A model generated the notes under the pieces. It had not been told where the DNA came from and searched no databases. It worked only from the letters and a program-made list of their open reading frames with translations. 64,000 nt of DNA from Bacillota bacterium (GTDB taxonomy: Bacteria; Bacillota; Desulfotomaculia; Desulfotomaculales; Desulfallaceae): assembly GCA_023439185.1 (NCBI GenBank), contig JAEXOR010000011.1, positions 186,001 through 250,000 on the forward strand. The letters run 5' to 3'. The position numbers were made by a program, and so were the translations under genes. Of this stretch, positions 33,377-41,913 are shown one piece after another (position 1 is the first letter of the stretch; every line of letters begins with the position of its first letter).

Positions 33377-34498
33377 ATGAAGGATAATAATAATCAGAAC
33401 ATTGCCGCTTTAATCCTGGCCGCCGGTTTTTCGTCCCGCATGGACACGTTTAAACCGCTGCTGCCACTGGGTCCGGTCACGGTTGTTGAACGGGTGGCGG
33501 CAGTCTTCCGCTTCGCGGGAGTTCCGGATATAAAGGTAGTGGTCGGTCACCGGGCGCCGGATATAAGCACGGTCTTACAACCACTGCCGGTTGAAATTGT
33601 GAAAAACAACAATTATACCGATGGTATGTTTTCATCCGTAATCGCGGGCACAAAGGCGCTCACGCCGGAGGTGGAAGCATTTTTTGTGCAGCCGGTGGAT
33701 ATCCCGCTGGTTGCCCCGCTGACGATAAATAAGATGCTCAAAGCCCACCGGAACCGCAGGGCAAGTGTATTCTATCCCTGTTTTGACGGCCGGCGCGGCC
33801 ACCCGCCCCTGATTGCCGCCGCCAACATTAAGCGGATCCTCTCCTGGAACGGGGACGGCGGATTAAAGGGTTTATTGCGGCAATGGGAACACGAGGCAAC
33901 AAATGTGGAGGTTGACGACCCGGGGGTTTTAATGGACATGGATACTCCCGAAGACTACCGCAGGATCAAGGAAAAATGCGGCAGAAGCGGTATTCCCACC
34001 CCCGGGGAGTGTCTGTTCATGCACCAAAACGCCGGGATTGAAGATCAGGTGACCAGTCATTGCCAGGCGGTGGCCGCGGTAGCCGGCAATATAGCCCGGG
34101 CTTTAAATCAAGCCGGTTACCGGCTGAACATCGAATTAACCCTGGCGGCGGGCCTGCTGCATGATATTGCCAAGGAGAAACCCAACCACGCCCGGGCGGG
34201 GGCGCAGTACCTGCGGGAACTGGGCTATCCGCTGGTGGCCGATATTGTCGAGTGCCATATGGATGGAACACCTCCGGCCGAAGACAATATCACGGAAGCC
34301 GATATTGTTTTTCTGGCGGATAAACTGGTGCATAAGGATCAGGTTATCACCCTTGAACAAAGGTTCCAGCTCGCCCGGGAGCGGTTCGCGTCCCGTCCCG
34401 ATATCGCCCGGAGCATTGAAAAAAGACATCGCCGGGCCCAGGCAATAAAAAGAAAGGTTGAACAGATTATTGCTTTCCCATTGGAAAGCATTATTTAA
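33377..34498 (+). CDS. MobA/MocA-like nucleotidyltransferase fused to an HD hydrolase domain
   Basis: About 373 residues. The N-terminal ~200 are a molybdopterin-type NTP transferase: ILAAGFSSRMDTFKPLLPL binds the nucleotide and VQPVDIPLVAP holds the metal Asp. The rest is an HD domain (AAGLLHDIAKEKPNH with VECHMDG), a metal phosphohydrolase. The fusion resembles the DVU_1551-type protein found with the oxidoreductase set at 1716-7854 in sulfate reducers (recollection). A likely job is making the cytosine dinucleotide form of the Mo cofactor used by the window's Mo-hydroxylases. GGAG precedes ATG 33377. Confidence 0.8.
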   Translation: MKDNNNQNIAALILAAGFSSRMDTFKPLLPLGPVTVVERVAAVFRFAGVPDIKVVVGHRAPDISTVLQPLPVEIVKNNNYTDGMFSSVIAGTKALTPEVEAFFVQPVDIPLVAPLTINKMLKAHRNRRASVFYPCFDGRRGHPPLIAAANIKRILSWNGDGGLKGLLRQWEHEATNVEVDDPGVLMDMDTPEDYRRIKEKCGRSGIPTPGECLFMHQNAGIEDQVTSHCQAVAAVAGNIARALNQAGYRLNIELTLAAGLLHDIAKEKPNHARAGAQYLRELGYPLVADIVECHMDGTPPAEDNITEADIVFLADKLVHKDQVITLEQRFQLARERFASRPDIARSIEKRHRRAQAIKRKVEQIIAFPLESII

Positions 34499-34532
34499 TA
34501 CGGTTTACACCAGGAACGGAGGTGAAACAGAC

Positions 34533-34675
34533 ATGGGCGCAAAACTCAGGTTCCCAACGTGGTTTACGGGCTTGCTGATTAACTGGTGAGCATATATCGC
34601 TGATGATTTGGCTGGAGTTTCCAGGCCACAATGCGGGAACCACACCGGTTCCGAATTTGTGATGAAGGTGGAAAA
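34533..34675 (+). pseudogene. mvhD 5' remnant with an in-frame TGA at a conserved cysteine
   Basis: GGAGGTGAAACAGAC leads to ATG 34533, which opens GAKLRFPTWFTGLLINW, then TGA (34587-34589), then AYIADDLAGVSRPQ. This aligns residue by residue with the start of the intact MvhD proteins (SAELKFKPRLLGIVCNWCCYGGADLAGVSR, in parts): the TGA falls exactly on the first Cys of NWCCYGGAD and DLAGVSR continues in frame. Homology fades about ten residues later, and hdrA begins at 34676. A small stem with a GTT loop (apex 34617-34619) follows the TGA, but the missing gene body argues for a remnant rather than a selenoprotein. Confidence 0.6.
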
Positions 34676-37600
34676 ATGGAAAAAGAACAAATTATGGAAC
34701 AGCTATCCAAAATTCGCGCAACCAGCAGTTACGGAGACGTCATGGTTGTCGGCGGGGGGATCAGCGGGATTCAGGCCGCGCTCGATCTGGGCACCGCCGG
34801 TTTCAAGGTTTACCTGGTGGATCAGGCGCCGACCATCGGCGGCCATATGGCTCAACTGGACAAGACCTTCCCTACCAACGACTGCTCCATGTGTATTGAA
34901 TCGCCCAAATTCGTTGAATGCAACAGGCATCCCAACATAGAGATTATGACCTACGCGGAAGTTGAACGGGTGGAGGGCAAAGCCGGTGATTTCAAGGTCA
35001 CCCTGAAAAAAAAGCCCAGGTATATAGATGAAAACAAATGCACGGGCTGTACCGTATGTGTTGAATACTGCCCGGTGGTATACCCCGATCAGTTCAACCA
35101 GGAGATCTCGGATAACAAAGCCATTCATATTTATTTCGCCCAGGCCATTCCCCTCAAGCCATATATTGATGAAAGCTGTCTCTATCTCAAGGAGAATAAA
35201 TGCCAGATTTGCAGCGGAGTCTGTAAAACCAAGGCCATTGATTTCAACCAAACAGAAGAACTGGTGGTAATAAAAGTAGGGGCGGTACTCCTGTCGCCCG
35301 GGTTTGAACCCTTTGACCCCCGACTCAGGGATGACTACGGTTACGGTAAGTTTGCCAACGTGGTCACCAGCATGGACTACGAACGGCTACTGTGCGCCAC
35401 CGGGCCATATGAGGGTGAAATACTGCGCGCTTCCGACAAGCGGCATCCCCATAATATTGCCTGGATTCACTGCGTCGGTTCCAGGCAGGTCATCCCCGGC
35501 GGCAACAGCTATTGTTCGGCGGTATGCTGCACCTACACCCAAAAGCAGGTTATTTTGACCAAGGATCACGATTCCGGGGCCCGGTGTACTATTTTCCACA
35601 ACGACATCCGTTCCTACGGCAAAGATTTTGAACGCTTTTACGAAAGGACAAAGAACCTGCCCGGGGTCCGGTTCGTCAGAAGCTACGTGTCAATAGGCCG
35701 GGAAATTCCGGACAGCAAAAACGTAACCGTCCGGTATACCACCCCTGAAGACGGAGTTAAAGAGGAAGAATTCGACATGGTGGTATTGTCCGTCGGCTTA
35801 ACGCCCCCAACCGGCGCCAGGGACCTGGCCGACAGATTCGGCATTGAGCTTAACGGGCACGGGTTCTGTAAAACTAATCCCCTAAACCCCATGGAGACCT
35901 CCCGGCCGGGGATTTTTATCAGCGGGGCTTTCCGGGGTCCCGTCGATATCCCCGAGTCGGTTGTCACCGCCAGCGGGGCCGGTTCTTTGTGCGGCGAGCT
36001 TTTGAACTTCCGGCGGGGGAACCTGGCCCGGGCCAGGATCTATCCGCCGGAAAGGGACGTTTCCCGGGAAGAACCCCGGGTAGGCGTTTATGTGTGTCAT
36101 TGCGGCGCCAATATCGGCAGGGTGGTTGATGTCCCCGCCACGGTCGAATATGCCCTGACCCTGCCCCATGTGGTGCACGCCGAAGAAAACCTGTTTATTT
36201 GCTCCACCGAGGCCGCCGCCATGCTGGCCAGGGACATTAAGGAAAGAGGCCTCAACCGCGTGATTGTCGCCGCCTGCACCCCCAGGACGCACGAGCCGCT
36301 GTTCCGGGACACCCTCCGGGAAGCGGGCATCAATCAATACTATTACGACATGGCCAATATCAGGGAACATTGCTCCTGGGTCCACTCCAAGGAAAAAGAA
36401 GCGGCCACCCAAAAGGCGCAGGAAATAATCCGCATGTCCGTGGCCCGGACCTGTCACCTGGAACCGCTGCAGGAGTTCGACCTGCCTGTCGACAGGACGG
36501 CCCTGGTGGTGGGCGGAGGCGTGGCCGGAATGACCGGCGCCCTCTCCATTGCCGCACAGGGGCATGAGGTCCACCTGGTGGAAAAGGAGCCGCAACTGGG
36601 CGGAATGGCGCGAAGAATCCACTACACCCTGGAAGGGCTGGACGTGCAAGCCTATTTGCGGGAGCTGATCCGCAAGGTTTATCAGCACCCCCTGATACGC
36701 GTTTACACCGGCGCCGCCATCACGGGCACCGCCGGCTACGTTGGAAATTTCACCACCACGGTGGAGTACGCGGGAAGGAGCACATCAATTAAACACGGAG
36801 CCGCCGTCATCGCCACCGGCGCTGACGTATATAAACCCACCGAGTACCTTTACGGCTCGGACCAGCGGGTGCTGACCCACCTGGAACTGGAGGCGCAAAT
36901 TGCCGCGGGAAATGAAAAGATCATCAACGCCCGCAGCGTGGTGATGATCCAGTGCGTGGGCTGCCGCAACGAAGAGCGCAATTACTGCAGCCGGATCTGC
37001 TGCGGCGAGTCCGTTAAAAACGCCCTGAAATTAAAAGAGCTTAATCCCGAAATGGACGTCTACATTGTCTTCCGGGATATCAGGACCTACGGTTTCATGG
37101 AGGATTACTACCGGGAAGCGGCCGGCCGGGAAGTCCGGTTCATCCGGTACGAGCCGCAGCAAAAACCGCTGGTGGAACCCGCCGAGGACGAGGACGGCCG
37201 GCCGGTATTACGGGTTACCGTCACCGATCCCGTTTTGGGCAAACAGTTGGCCATAGACGCCGACGCCATTGCCCTGGCCGCCGCCGTAATTCCCGCCGGG
37301 GCAAGCAAGGACATATCCCAATTGTTTAAGGTAGCCTTAAGCTCGGACGGGTTCTTCCAGGAAGCCCATGTCAAACTAAGGCCGGTTGACTTTGGAGCGG
37401 AAGGCATTTATCTGTGCGGCATAGCCCACTATCCCAAGCTGTTGGCGGAGACAGTCAGCCAGGCATACGGAGCCGCCGGCCGCGCCCTGACCCTGCTCTC
37501 GAACGATACGGTCACAGCCTCCGGCTCTGTATGCGAGGTTAATGAACGCAAATGTATCGGCTGCGGAGAATGCGTCTCGGCCTGCACATACGGCGCTGTG

Positions 37601-37765
37601 GAACTTAGCGACACCCGGCGCGGCAAAAAGGCCGCGGTCAACGCCGTGCTCTGTAAAGGAGACGGCTTGTGCAACGCCAAGTGCCCCACCGGAGCCATTA
37701 CATTAAAGCATTATACCGACGAAGCGCTGTTAAGCCAGATCGACGCGGCTTTTACAGGCTTGTAA
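34676..37765 (+). CDS. HdrA-HdrA fusion, FAD and iron-sulfur heterodisulfide-reductase-like electron carrier
   Basis: About 1029 residues. The first HdrA unit has VVGGGISGIQAALDLG (FAD), FPTNDCSMC (HdrA-type cluster) and the ferredoxin CTGCTVCVEYCP, with further CCTY and CSGVC cysteines. The second unit begins VVGGGVAGMTGALSIAA and ends with two ferredoxin motifs, CIGCGECVSAC and CKGDGLCNAKCP. Such proteins bifurcate or confurcate electrons between a low- and a high-potential partner via FAD. AAGGTGG precedes ATG 34676. It is followed by two MvhD genes; HdrB and HdrC are not here. The HdrB-like domains at 2678-5002 are a possible, distant partner. Confidence 0.85.
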   Translation: MEKEQIMEQLSKIRATSSYGDVMVVGGGISGIQAALDLGTAGFKVYLVDQAPTIGGHMAQLDKTFPTNDCSMCIESPKFVECNRHPNIEIMTYAEVERVEGKAGDFKVTLKKKPRYIDENKCTGCTVCVEYCPVVYPDQFNQEISDNKAIHIYFAQAIPLKPYIDESCLYLKENKCQICSGVCKTKAIDFNQTEELVVIKVGAVLLSPGFEPFDPRLRDDYGYGKFANVVTSMDYERLLCATGPYEGEILRASDKRHPHNIAWIHCVGSRQVIPGGNSYCSAVCCTYTQKQVILTKDHDSGARCTIFHNDIRSYGKDFERFYERTKNLPGVRFVRSYVSIGREIPDSKNVTVRYTTPEDGVKEEEFDMVVLSVGLTPPTGARDLADRFGIELNGHGFCKTNPLNPMETSRPGIFISGAFRGPVDIPESVVTASGAGSLCGELLNFRRGNLARARIYPPERDVSREEPRVGVYVCHCGANIGRVVDVPATVEYALTLPHVVHAEENLFICSTEAAAMLARDIKERGLNRVIVAACTPRTHEPLFRDTLREAGINQYYYDMANIREHCSWVHSKEKEAATQKAQEIIRMSVARTCHLEPLQEFDLPVDRTALVVGGGVAGMTGALSIAAQGHEVHLVEKEPQLGGMARRIHYTLEGLDVQAYLRELIRKVYQHPLIRVYTGAAITGTAGYVGNFTTTVEYAGRSTSIKHGAAVIATGADVYKPTEYLYGSDQRVLTHLELEAQIAAGNEKIINARSVVMIQCVGCRNEERNYCSRICCGESVKNALKLKELNPEMDVYIVFRDIRTYGFMEDYYREAAGREVRFIRYEPQQKPLVEPAEDEDGRPVLRVTVTDPVLGKQLAIDADAIALAAAVIPAGASKDISQLFKVALSSDGFFQEAHVKLRPVDFGAEGIYLCGIAHYPKLLAETVSQAYGAAGRALTLLSNDTVTASGSVCEVNERKCIGCGECVSACTYGAVELSDTRRGKKAAVNAVLCKGDGLCNAKCPTGAITLKHYTDEALLSQIDAAFTGL

Positions 37766-37808
37766 GACGGTAACGCACAATAAAAATTTACATCAGGAGG
37801 ACTTCAAA

Positions 37809-38477
37809 ATGAGCGCGGAACTAAAATTCAAACCAAGGCTGCTGGGTATTGTATGCAACTGGTGCTGCTACGGGGGCGCGGATCTGGCCGGGGTCTCCCG
37901 GTTTCAATATCCCCCGTATATCAGGCTCATGCGGGTGATGTGCTCCGGCCGGGTGGATATGAAACATATTTTTAAGGCCTTTGCCCAGGGGGCGGACGGA
38001 GTGTTTGTAGGCGGCTGCCATTTGAGCGACTGCCATTACATCACGGAGGGAAATTACGACGCGTTGAGAATGGTACAGCTCAGTAAAAAGATACTGGCCC
38101 ACATCGGGTTAAACCCGGCCAGATTAAGGATCGAATGGGTTTCCGCCGGTGAAGGAATCCGCTTCGCCAACATCATGAATGAATTCGCCGGCCAAATGGA
38201 ATCCCTGGGCTCCCTGGGCAAAAGCGAAGGAATAGACGAAAAGACACTGCAGTTTAATCTTGACGCCGTCGCCAGGCTGATTCCCTACCTCAGGGTGGTG
38301 CAAAACGAAAGGCTGAGAATTCGTTTTAACAGCGAGGCGGATTGTGAAGCCTTCTACTCCGGTGCGGAATTCGATAAATTATTTAAAGCATTGGTGGCGG
38401 ATAAATTGGCCGTCAGCCGGATCATGACGCTGCTGCGGAAAGGCCCCTATCAACAGGTGAAATATCCGATACTTTAG
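37809..38477 (+). CDS. MvhD-family iron-sulfur protein, C terminus frameshifted
   Basis: 222 residues as read. The core has CNWCCYGGADLAGVSR and MCSGRVDMKHIFKAFAQGADGV, then GGCHLSDCHY and WVSAGEGIRFA: the cysteines that hold the [2Fe-2S] cluster that passes electrons to HdrA. After MTLLR the frame ends in a short odd tail, but the -1 frame (from about 38436) reads RPLSTGEISDTLG, LTPSEISSHLKSS and HRLVRHEGNKVSL up to 38572, a winged helix-turn-helix that MvhD-family proteins can carry. A one-base deletion in CGGAAAGG fits. Confidence 0.85.
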   Translation: MSAELKFKPRLLGIVCNWCCYGGADLAGVSRFQYPPYIRLMRVMCSGRVDMKHIFKAFAQGADGVFVGGCHLSDCHYITEGNYDALRMVQLSKKILAHIGLNPARLRIEWVSAGEGIRFANIMNEFAGQMESLGSLGKSEGIDEKTLQFNLDAVARLIPYLRVVQNERLRIRFNSEADCEAFYSGAEFDKLFKALVADKLAVSRIMTLLRKGPYQQVKYPIL

Positions 38478-38572
38478 GTCTGACCCCGTCTGAAATATCA
38501 AGCCATCTTAAAAGTTCGGTCATCCATAGGCTGGTCAGGCATGAAGGGAACAAAGTTTCTTTGGCCCGATAA
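38436..38572 (+). pseudogene. Frame-shifted winged-helix tail of the first mvhD
   Basis: About 44 codons in the -1 frame after R210 of MvhD encode a helix-turn-helix (EISDTLGLTPSEISSHL) with a wing (VRHEGNKVSL), ending TAA 38570-38572. It overlaps the annotated end of the gene at 38477. It has no start of its own. Confidence 0.6.
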
Positions 38573-38612
38573 GAAACAAAGCAGTTCGTATTGCTTTAGG
38601 AGTGCGATAAAA

Positions 38613-39464
38613 ATGAGTGCGGAACTTAAATTTAAACCCAAACTGCTGGGGATCATCTGCAACTGGTGCTGCTACGGGGGCGCGGATTTGGCGGGAGTCT
38701 CCCGGTTTCAATATCCACCGTATATCAGGCTCGTGCGGGTGATGTGCTCCGGCCGGGTGGACATGAAACATATCTTCCGGGCCTTCGCCCAGGGGGCGGA
38801 CGGAGTGTTTATCGGCGGCTGCCACCTTAACGACTGCCACTATATCACCAACGGCAACTTCGACGCCGCAAATATGGTGCAACTGTGCAAAAAAATACTA
38901 GCGCACATCGGGGTAAACCCCGAAAGATTGAGGATTGAATGGGTTTCCGCCGGCGAAGGGATTCGTTTTGCCAATATTATGAACGAATTCGCCGGCCGGG
39001 TGGAAAAACTGGGCCCCCTCGGCAAAGGCGAAGGGATAGACGAAAATGTATTAAAGTCCAAATTTGCCGAAGTTGCCGGGCTACTCCCCTACATCAAGCT
39101 GGAGAAAAGAAACAAGCTGGCCTTGCGCATTGAAGACCCGGCAGACTACGACGGTCTTTTCACCGGCGACGAAATCGACAAGCTGTTTAGTGAAACAGCA
39201 TCCTACTACATTGATCCGGAGAAGTGCCGGGCCTGTACGATTTGCGCCGGGCGGTGCCCCGAAGAAGCTATTATGGGGGCCAAAAAGCAAATCCATGTCA
39301 TCGACCAGGAGAAATGCATCAAATGCGGCACCTGCCTGGATGCCTGCCCGCCCAGGTTCAGCGCGGTGATCAGAATCTCCGGCGGGCCTGTCCCCCCTCC
39401 CATCCCGGCGGAAAAAAGAACGATAGCCGGAAAGAGCGCAGCGGTTGAAGAGACAATTGGTTAA
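38613..39464 (+). CDS. MvhD-family protein fused to a two-cluster ferredoxin
   Basis: About 283 residues. The first ~190 are nearly identical in layout to the neighbour (CNWCCYGGADLAGVSR, GGCHLNDCHY, WVSAGEGIRFANIM). Then a ferredoxin with CRACTICAGRCP and CIKCGTCLDACP replaces the winged helix. It can carry electrons between HdrA and a soluble partner without a hydrogenase. ATG 38613 has TAGGAGT upstream. The two MvhD genes are a tandem duplication with exchanged C-terminal domains. Confidence 0.85.
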   Translation: MSAELKFKPKLLGIICNWCCYGGADLAGVSRFQYPPYIRLVRVMCSGRVDMKHIFRAFAQGADGVFIGGCHLNDCHYITNGNFDAANMVQLCKKILAHIGVNPERLRIEWVSAGEGIRFANIMNEFAGRVEKLGPLGKGEGIDENVLKSKFAEVAGLLPYIKLEKRNKLALRIEDPADYDGLFTGDEIDKLFSETASYYIDPEKCRACTICAGRCPEEAIMGAKKQIHVIDQEKCIKCGTCLDACPPRFSAVIRISGGPVPPPIPAEKRTIAGKSAAVEETIG

Positions 39465-39477
39465 AGGGCGGCTGGAA

Positions 39478-39512
39478 GCGGCAAATACCGGAATCAACCC
39501 CGGCATTTGCCG
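39478..39512. terminator. Hairpin after the hdrA-mvhD operon
   Basis: GCGGCAAATACCGG (39478-39491) pairs with CCGGCATTTGCCGC (39499-39512) with one mismatch and a seven-base loop. There is no T-run, so it may be an mRNA stabiliser or operator instead. Confidence 0.4.
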
Positions 39513-39580
39513 CCTCCGGTACACCGCCGCCGGGCAGGAAAATGCATTATTGAAATCAATAAAATGCAGGGGAAGGATCT

Positions 39581-40288
39581 ATGTCCAATAAAATAGGGCT
39601 GTCAAGCGCATCTTTTTGTCTGTGGGATATTAACGCCCAAAGAAAAATAAATATTTGCCGGGCGCTTGGTTTTGAAAGAATTGAAATTGCTTTAAGCACT
39701 GTCCGAATGCTGAAAGAATTTGCATCAAACGCCGGTTTTTGCAAAGAGCTGAAAGCCTTCAGCAGCATAACCATCCACGCTCCCTGGTGCAGAATCCTTT
39801 ACGGCCATAACGGCGAGACTAAAAAAGTCCTGAAATATCTGCACCAGATCAATGAGGTCTTTAATGTGGAAGCCTATATATTTCATTTTGATCGCATTGT
39901 CGATTTTACATTTATTAATCAGTCCGGTTTGCCCATCCGTCTGGAGAACTCCGAGATAACCGGTTTGTGGCCTCATTTTGCCAAAGTTTTAGACGAATAT
40001 GCGTTTGACTGCGTGTTAAACATTAATCGTGCGGTTAGAAACGAAAATTATCTGACCCAAATGCTTAAACGCTATAAGCATAAAATAGCAGCGGTTTACA
40101 TCAGCGGATTCACCGGGGGTTTAAATAGGACGCCTTTTATAACCAGCGGCCGCAACTACCTTTTAGATCAGGTAAAATTATTAAAAGTACCTTTTATTAT
40201 TGAAGGCCTGTTTCCCCCTGAGAATTATTCCTTGATATTAAAAGAAAAGGAATTGATAAAGGAAAAAATTGCAGCCTACCAAAATTAA
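39581..40288 (+). CDS. TIM-barrel protein, sugar-phosphate isomerase / AP-endonuclease family 2 type
   Basis: 235 residues. LGFERIEIALSTVRML, TIHAPWC, AYIFHFDRIVD and VPFIIEGLF follow the strand pattern of xylose-isomerase-like barrels. Metal ligands are sparse: His in IHAP and HFD and Glu in IIEG are visible, but the full set is not certain. GGAAGG precedes the ATG. The base composition is more AT-rich than the preceding operon, like the next gene, so it may belong with the desulfidase/transporter group. Confidence 0.5.
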   Translation: MSNKIGLSSASFCLWDINAQRKINICRALGFERIEIALSTVRMLKEFASNAGFCKELKAFSSITIHAPWCRILYGHNGETKKVLKYLHQINEVFNVEAYIFHFDRIVDFTFINQSGLPIRLENSEITGLWPHFAKVLDEYAFDCVLNINRAVRNENYLTQMLKRYKHKIAAVYISGFTGGLNRTPFITSGRNYLLDQVKLLKVPFIIEGLFPPENYSLILKEKELIKEKIAAYQN

Positions 40289-40405
40289 CCATGAAATATA
40301 AATTTATTTTATTATTAAAATAAATAAAATAGTATTTTTTATTAGACTCTCTCCAAAAACTACTTTACAATTATTAAGGACCGGTCCGGGAGAGGTGATG
40401 CAGAG

Positions 40406-40975
40406 ATAAAAAGAAGCAAAAGAATTATTTTATTGGCTCATTGCATATTAAACGTCAATGCCAAAGTGCAGGGCTTAGGCAATTATTCTTCAAGTATTAT
40501 TGAGGTAATCAATGTACTGTATGAAAACGAGATCGGAATCATACAACTTCCCTGCCCGGAAATGACCATCTACGGCGTCAAAAGATGGGGGCATGTCAAG
40601 GAACAGTTTGACACGCCGCATTTTCGGGAGCAGTGCCAACAAATCATCCGGCCCGTTGTTGACCAGTTAAAGGATTATACAAAAAATAACTATCGAATTG
40701 TCGGGGTTATCGGCGTTGACGGAAGTCCAAGCTGTGGCGTGGGCAAAACTTGTTCCGGCAATTGGGGCGGGGAGATTGCAGGCCGCCAGGATCTGACGGA
40801 CGTTGTCAATAATGTTAAATGTATCAAACAGCCCGGCGTTTTTATGGAAGAACTGCAGGAGTTGTTCAGCAAGAATAACATTGATGTTCCTTTTACCGCC
40901 GTGGACGAAATAAACGCCGTTCAATCCATCAACAGAATCAGAGTTTTGATCAAGGAAAATATAAAGCATCAATGA
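40406..40975 (+). CDS. TudS-related putative desulfidase (DUF523-like)
   Basis: About 190 residues if read from 40406. CILNVNAKVQGLG, LPCPEM and GVIGVDGSPSCGVGKT are the three cysteine motifs of thiouracil-desulfidase-like proteins, which bind a [4Fe-4S] cluster and remove sulfur as sulfide. The family N terminus RIILLAHCILN is encoded, but no ATG, GTG or TTG opens it: the first standard start, TTG 40433, would cut this strand. The strong site GGGAGAGGTG (40388-40397) points to ATG 40398 in another frame (it hits TAA after three codons) or to ATA 40406 in frame. A one-base indel or a rare start codon is implied. Confidence 0.65.
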   Translation: MKRSKRIILLAHCILNVNAKVQGLGNYSSSIIEVINVLYENEIGIIQLPCPEMTIYGVKRWGHVKEQFDTPHFREQCQQIIRPVVDQLKDYTKNNYRIVGVIGVDGSPSCGVGKTCSGNWGGEIAGRQDLTDVVNNVKCIKQPGVFMEELQELFSKNNIDVPFTAVDEINAVQSINRIRVLIKENIKHQ

Positions 40976-40994
40976 ATCAACCGGGGAGGCTGTT

Positions 40995-41810
40995 ATGATG
41001 TTCAATAGACAAAAACGGATGCTGATACTGCTGCTTGTACTTCTGCTGTCACTCGCATTGGCGGCATGCTCCGCCAATGACGATAACAATGCCGGTACCG
41101 ACAATACCGCCCAGGACACCTCCTGGCAGAGGGTCCAGGACAACAACCAGCTCGTCGTCGGCTTATGCGCCGCCTATCCGCCCTTTGAATCCAGGAATGA
41201 AAAAACCGGCGACATCGAAGGTTTTGACATTGATTTGGCCAACGCGTTGGGGGAAGAGCTGGGGGTTGACGTGGAAATCAAGGACGCCGAATGGCAGGCG
41301 CTGCTGGGTGGCCTGACCAAAGGGGACTTTGATGTTTTAATCACCTGCATGTCCAAAAAGGAAGCCGCCATGGAAAACGTCAACATGAGCGATGTTTATT
41401 ACGAACTGAATGATGTGGTGGTGGTCAGGGAAAACGAGACGGAGATAAACTCTCCGGCCGATCTTGAGGGCAGGGTTATCGGTGTGCAGTTGGGCTCGGG
41501 CAGTGAGCAGATTGCCGATCAAATGACCGGGCTGAAGGAAATAAAAAGATACAATTACAACCCCGAGGCCTTTATTGACCTGGCTAATAATAGAATTGAC
41601 GCCGTGGTCGTAGGCTATGCCTACGCCGTTAACCAGATGAAAGAGCAAGGGGGATTTAAAATCCTCGAAGAGCCCCTGGAATCGGCGGAAATTGTGATGG
41701 TTTTGCGCTTCGGTGAAGACGGTCTTACCGGCAAGCTAAATGAGGCCCTGGCCCAAGTCAAGGAGCATGGAACATACGATCAACTAATTGAAAAATGGCT
41801 GCAAGTATAG
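40995..41810 (+). CDS. Amino-acid ABC transporter substrate-binding lipoprotein
   Basis: 271 residues of solute-binding family 3. A lipoprotein signal ends LALAACS (lipidated Cys near residue 22). LVVGLCAAYPPFE, GFDIDLANALGEELGV and VGYAYAVNQM are family landmarks; members bind polar amino acids, cystine or opines. GGGGAGG precedes ATG 40995/40998. It begins a three-gene importer operon directly after the desulfidase, suggesting a sulfur- or nitrogen-containing ligand (inference). Confidence 0.85.
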   Translation: MMFNRQKRMLILLLVLLLSLALAACSANDDNNAGTDNTAQDTSWQRVQDNNQLVVGLCAAYPPFESRNEKTGDIEGFDIDLANALGEELGVDVEIKDAEWQALLGGLTKGDFDVLITCMSKKEAAMENVNMSDVYYELNDVVVVRENETEINSPADLEGRVIGVQLGSGSEQIADQMTGLKEIKRYNYNPEAFIDLANNRIDAVVVGYAYAVNQMKEQGGFKILEEPLESAEIVMVLRFGEDGLTGKLNEALAQVKEHGTYDQLIEKWLQV

Positions 41811-41845
41811 TTTTGTTATGTTCTTAATTTCCAATGTTTACTATT

Positions 41846-41874
41846 GGAAGGGTAAACTACACGTTTGCCCTTCC
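41846..41874 (+). terminator. Hairpin between binding protein and permease
   Basis: GGAAGGGTAAAC (41846-41857) pairs with GTTTGCCCTTCC (41863-41874), five-base loop, one mismatch, tail ATTTATTAAT. It probably reduces read-through so that the binding protein is made in excess over the permease. Confidence 0.5.
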
Positions 41875-41913
41875 ATTTATTAATTAACTGGTGTTTTGAC
41901 GGGGGAAAATATT

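Noticed and set aside
34587..34589. TGA read as selenocysteine to give a functional MvhD
   Set aside because: Homology stops about ten residues after DLAGVSR and hdrA starts at 34676, so the gene body is missing; the stem after the TGA is weak. Kept as a remnant.
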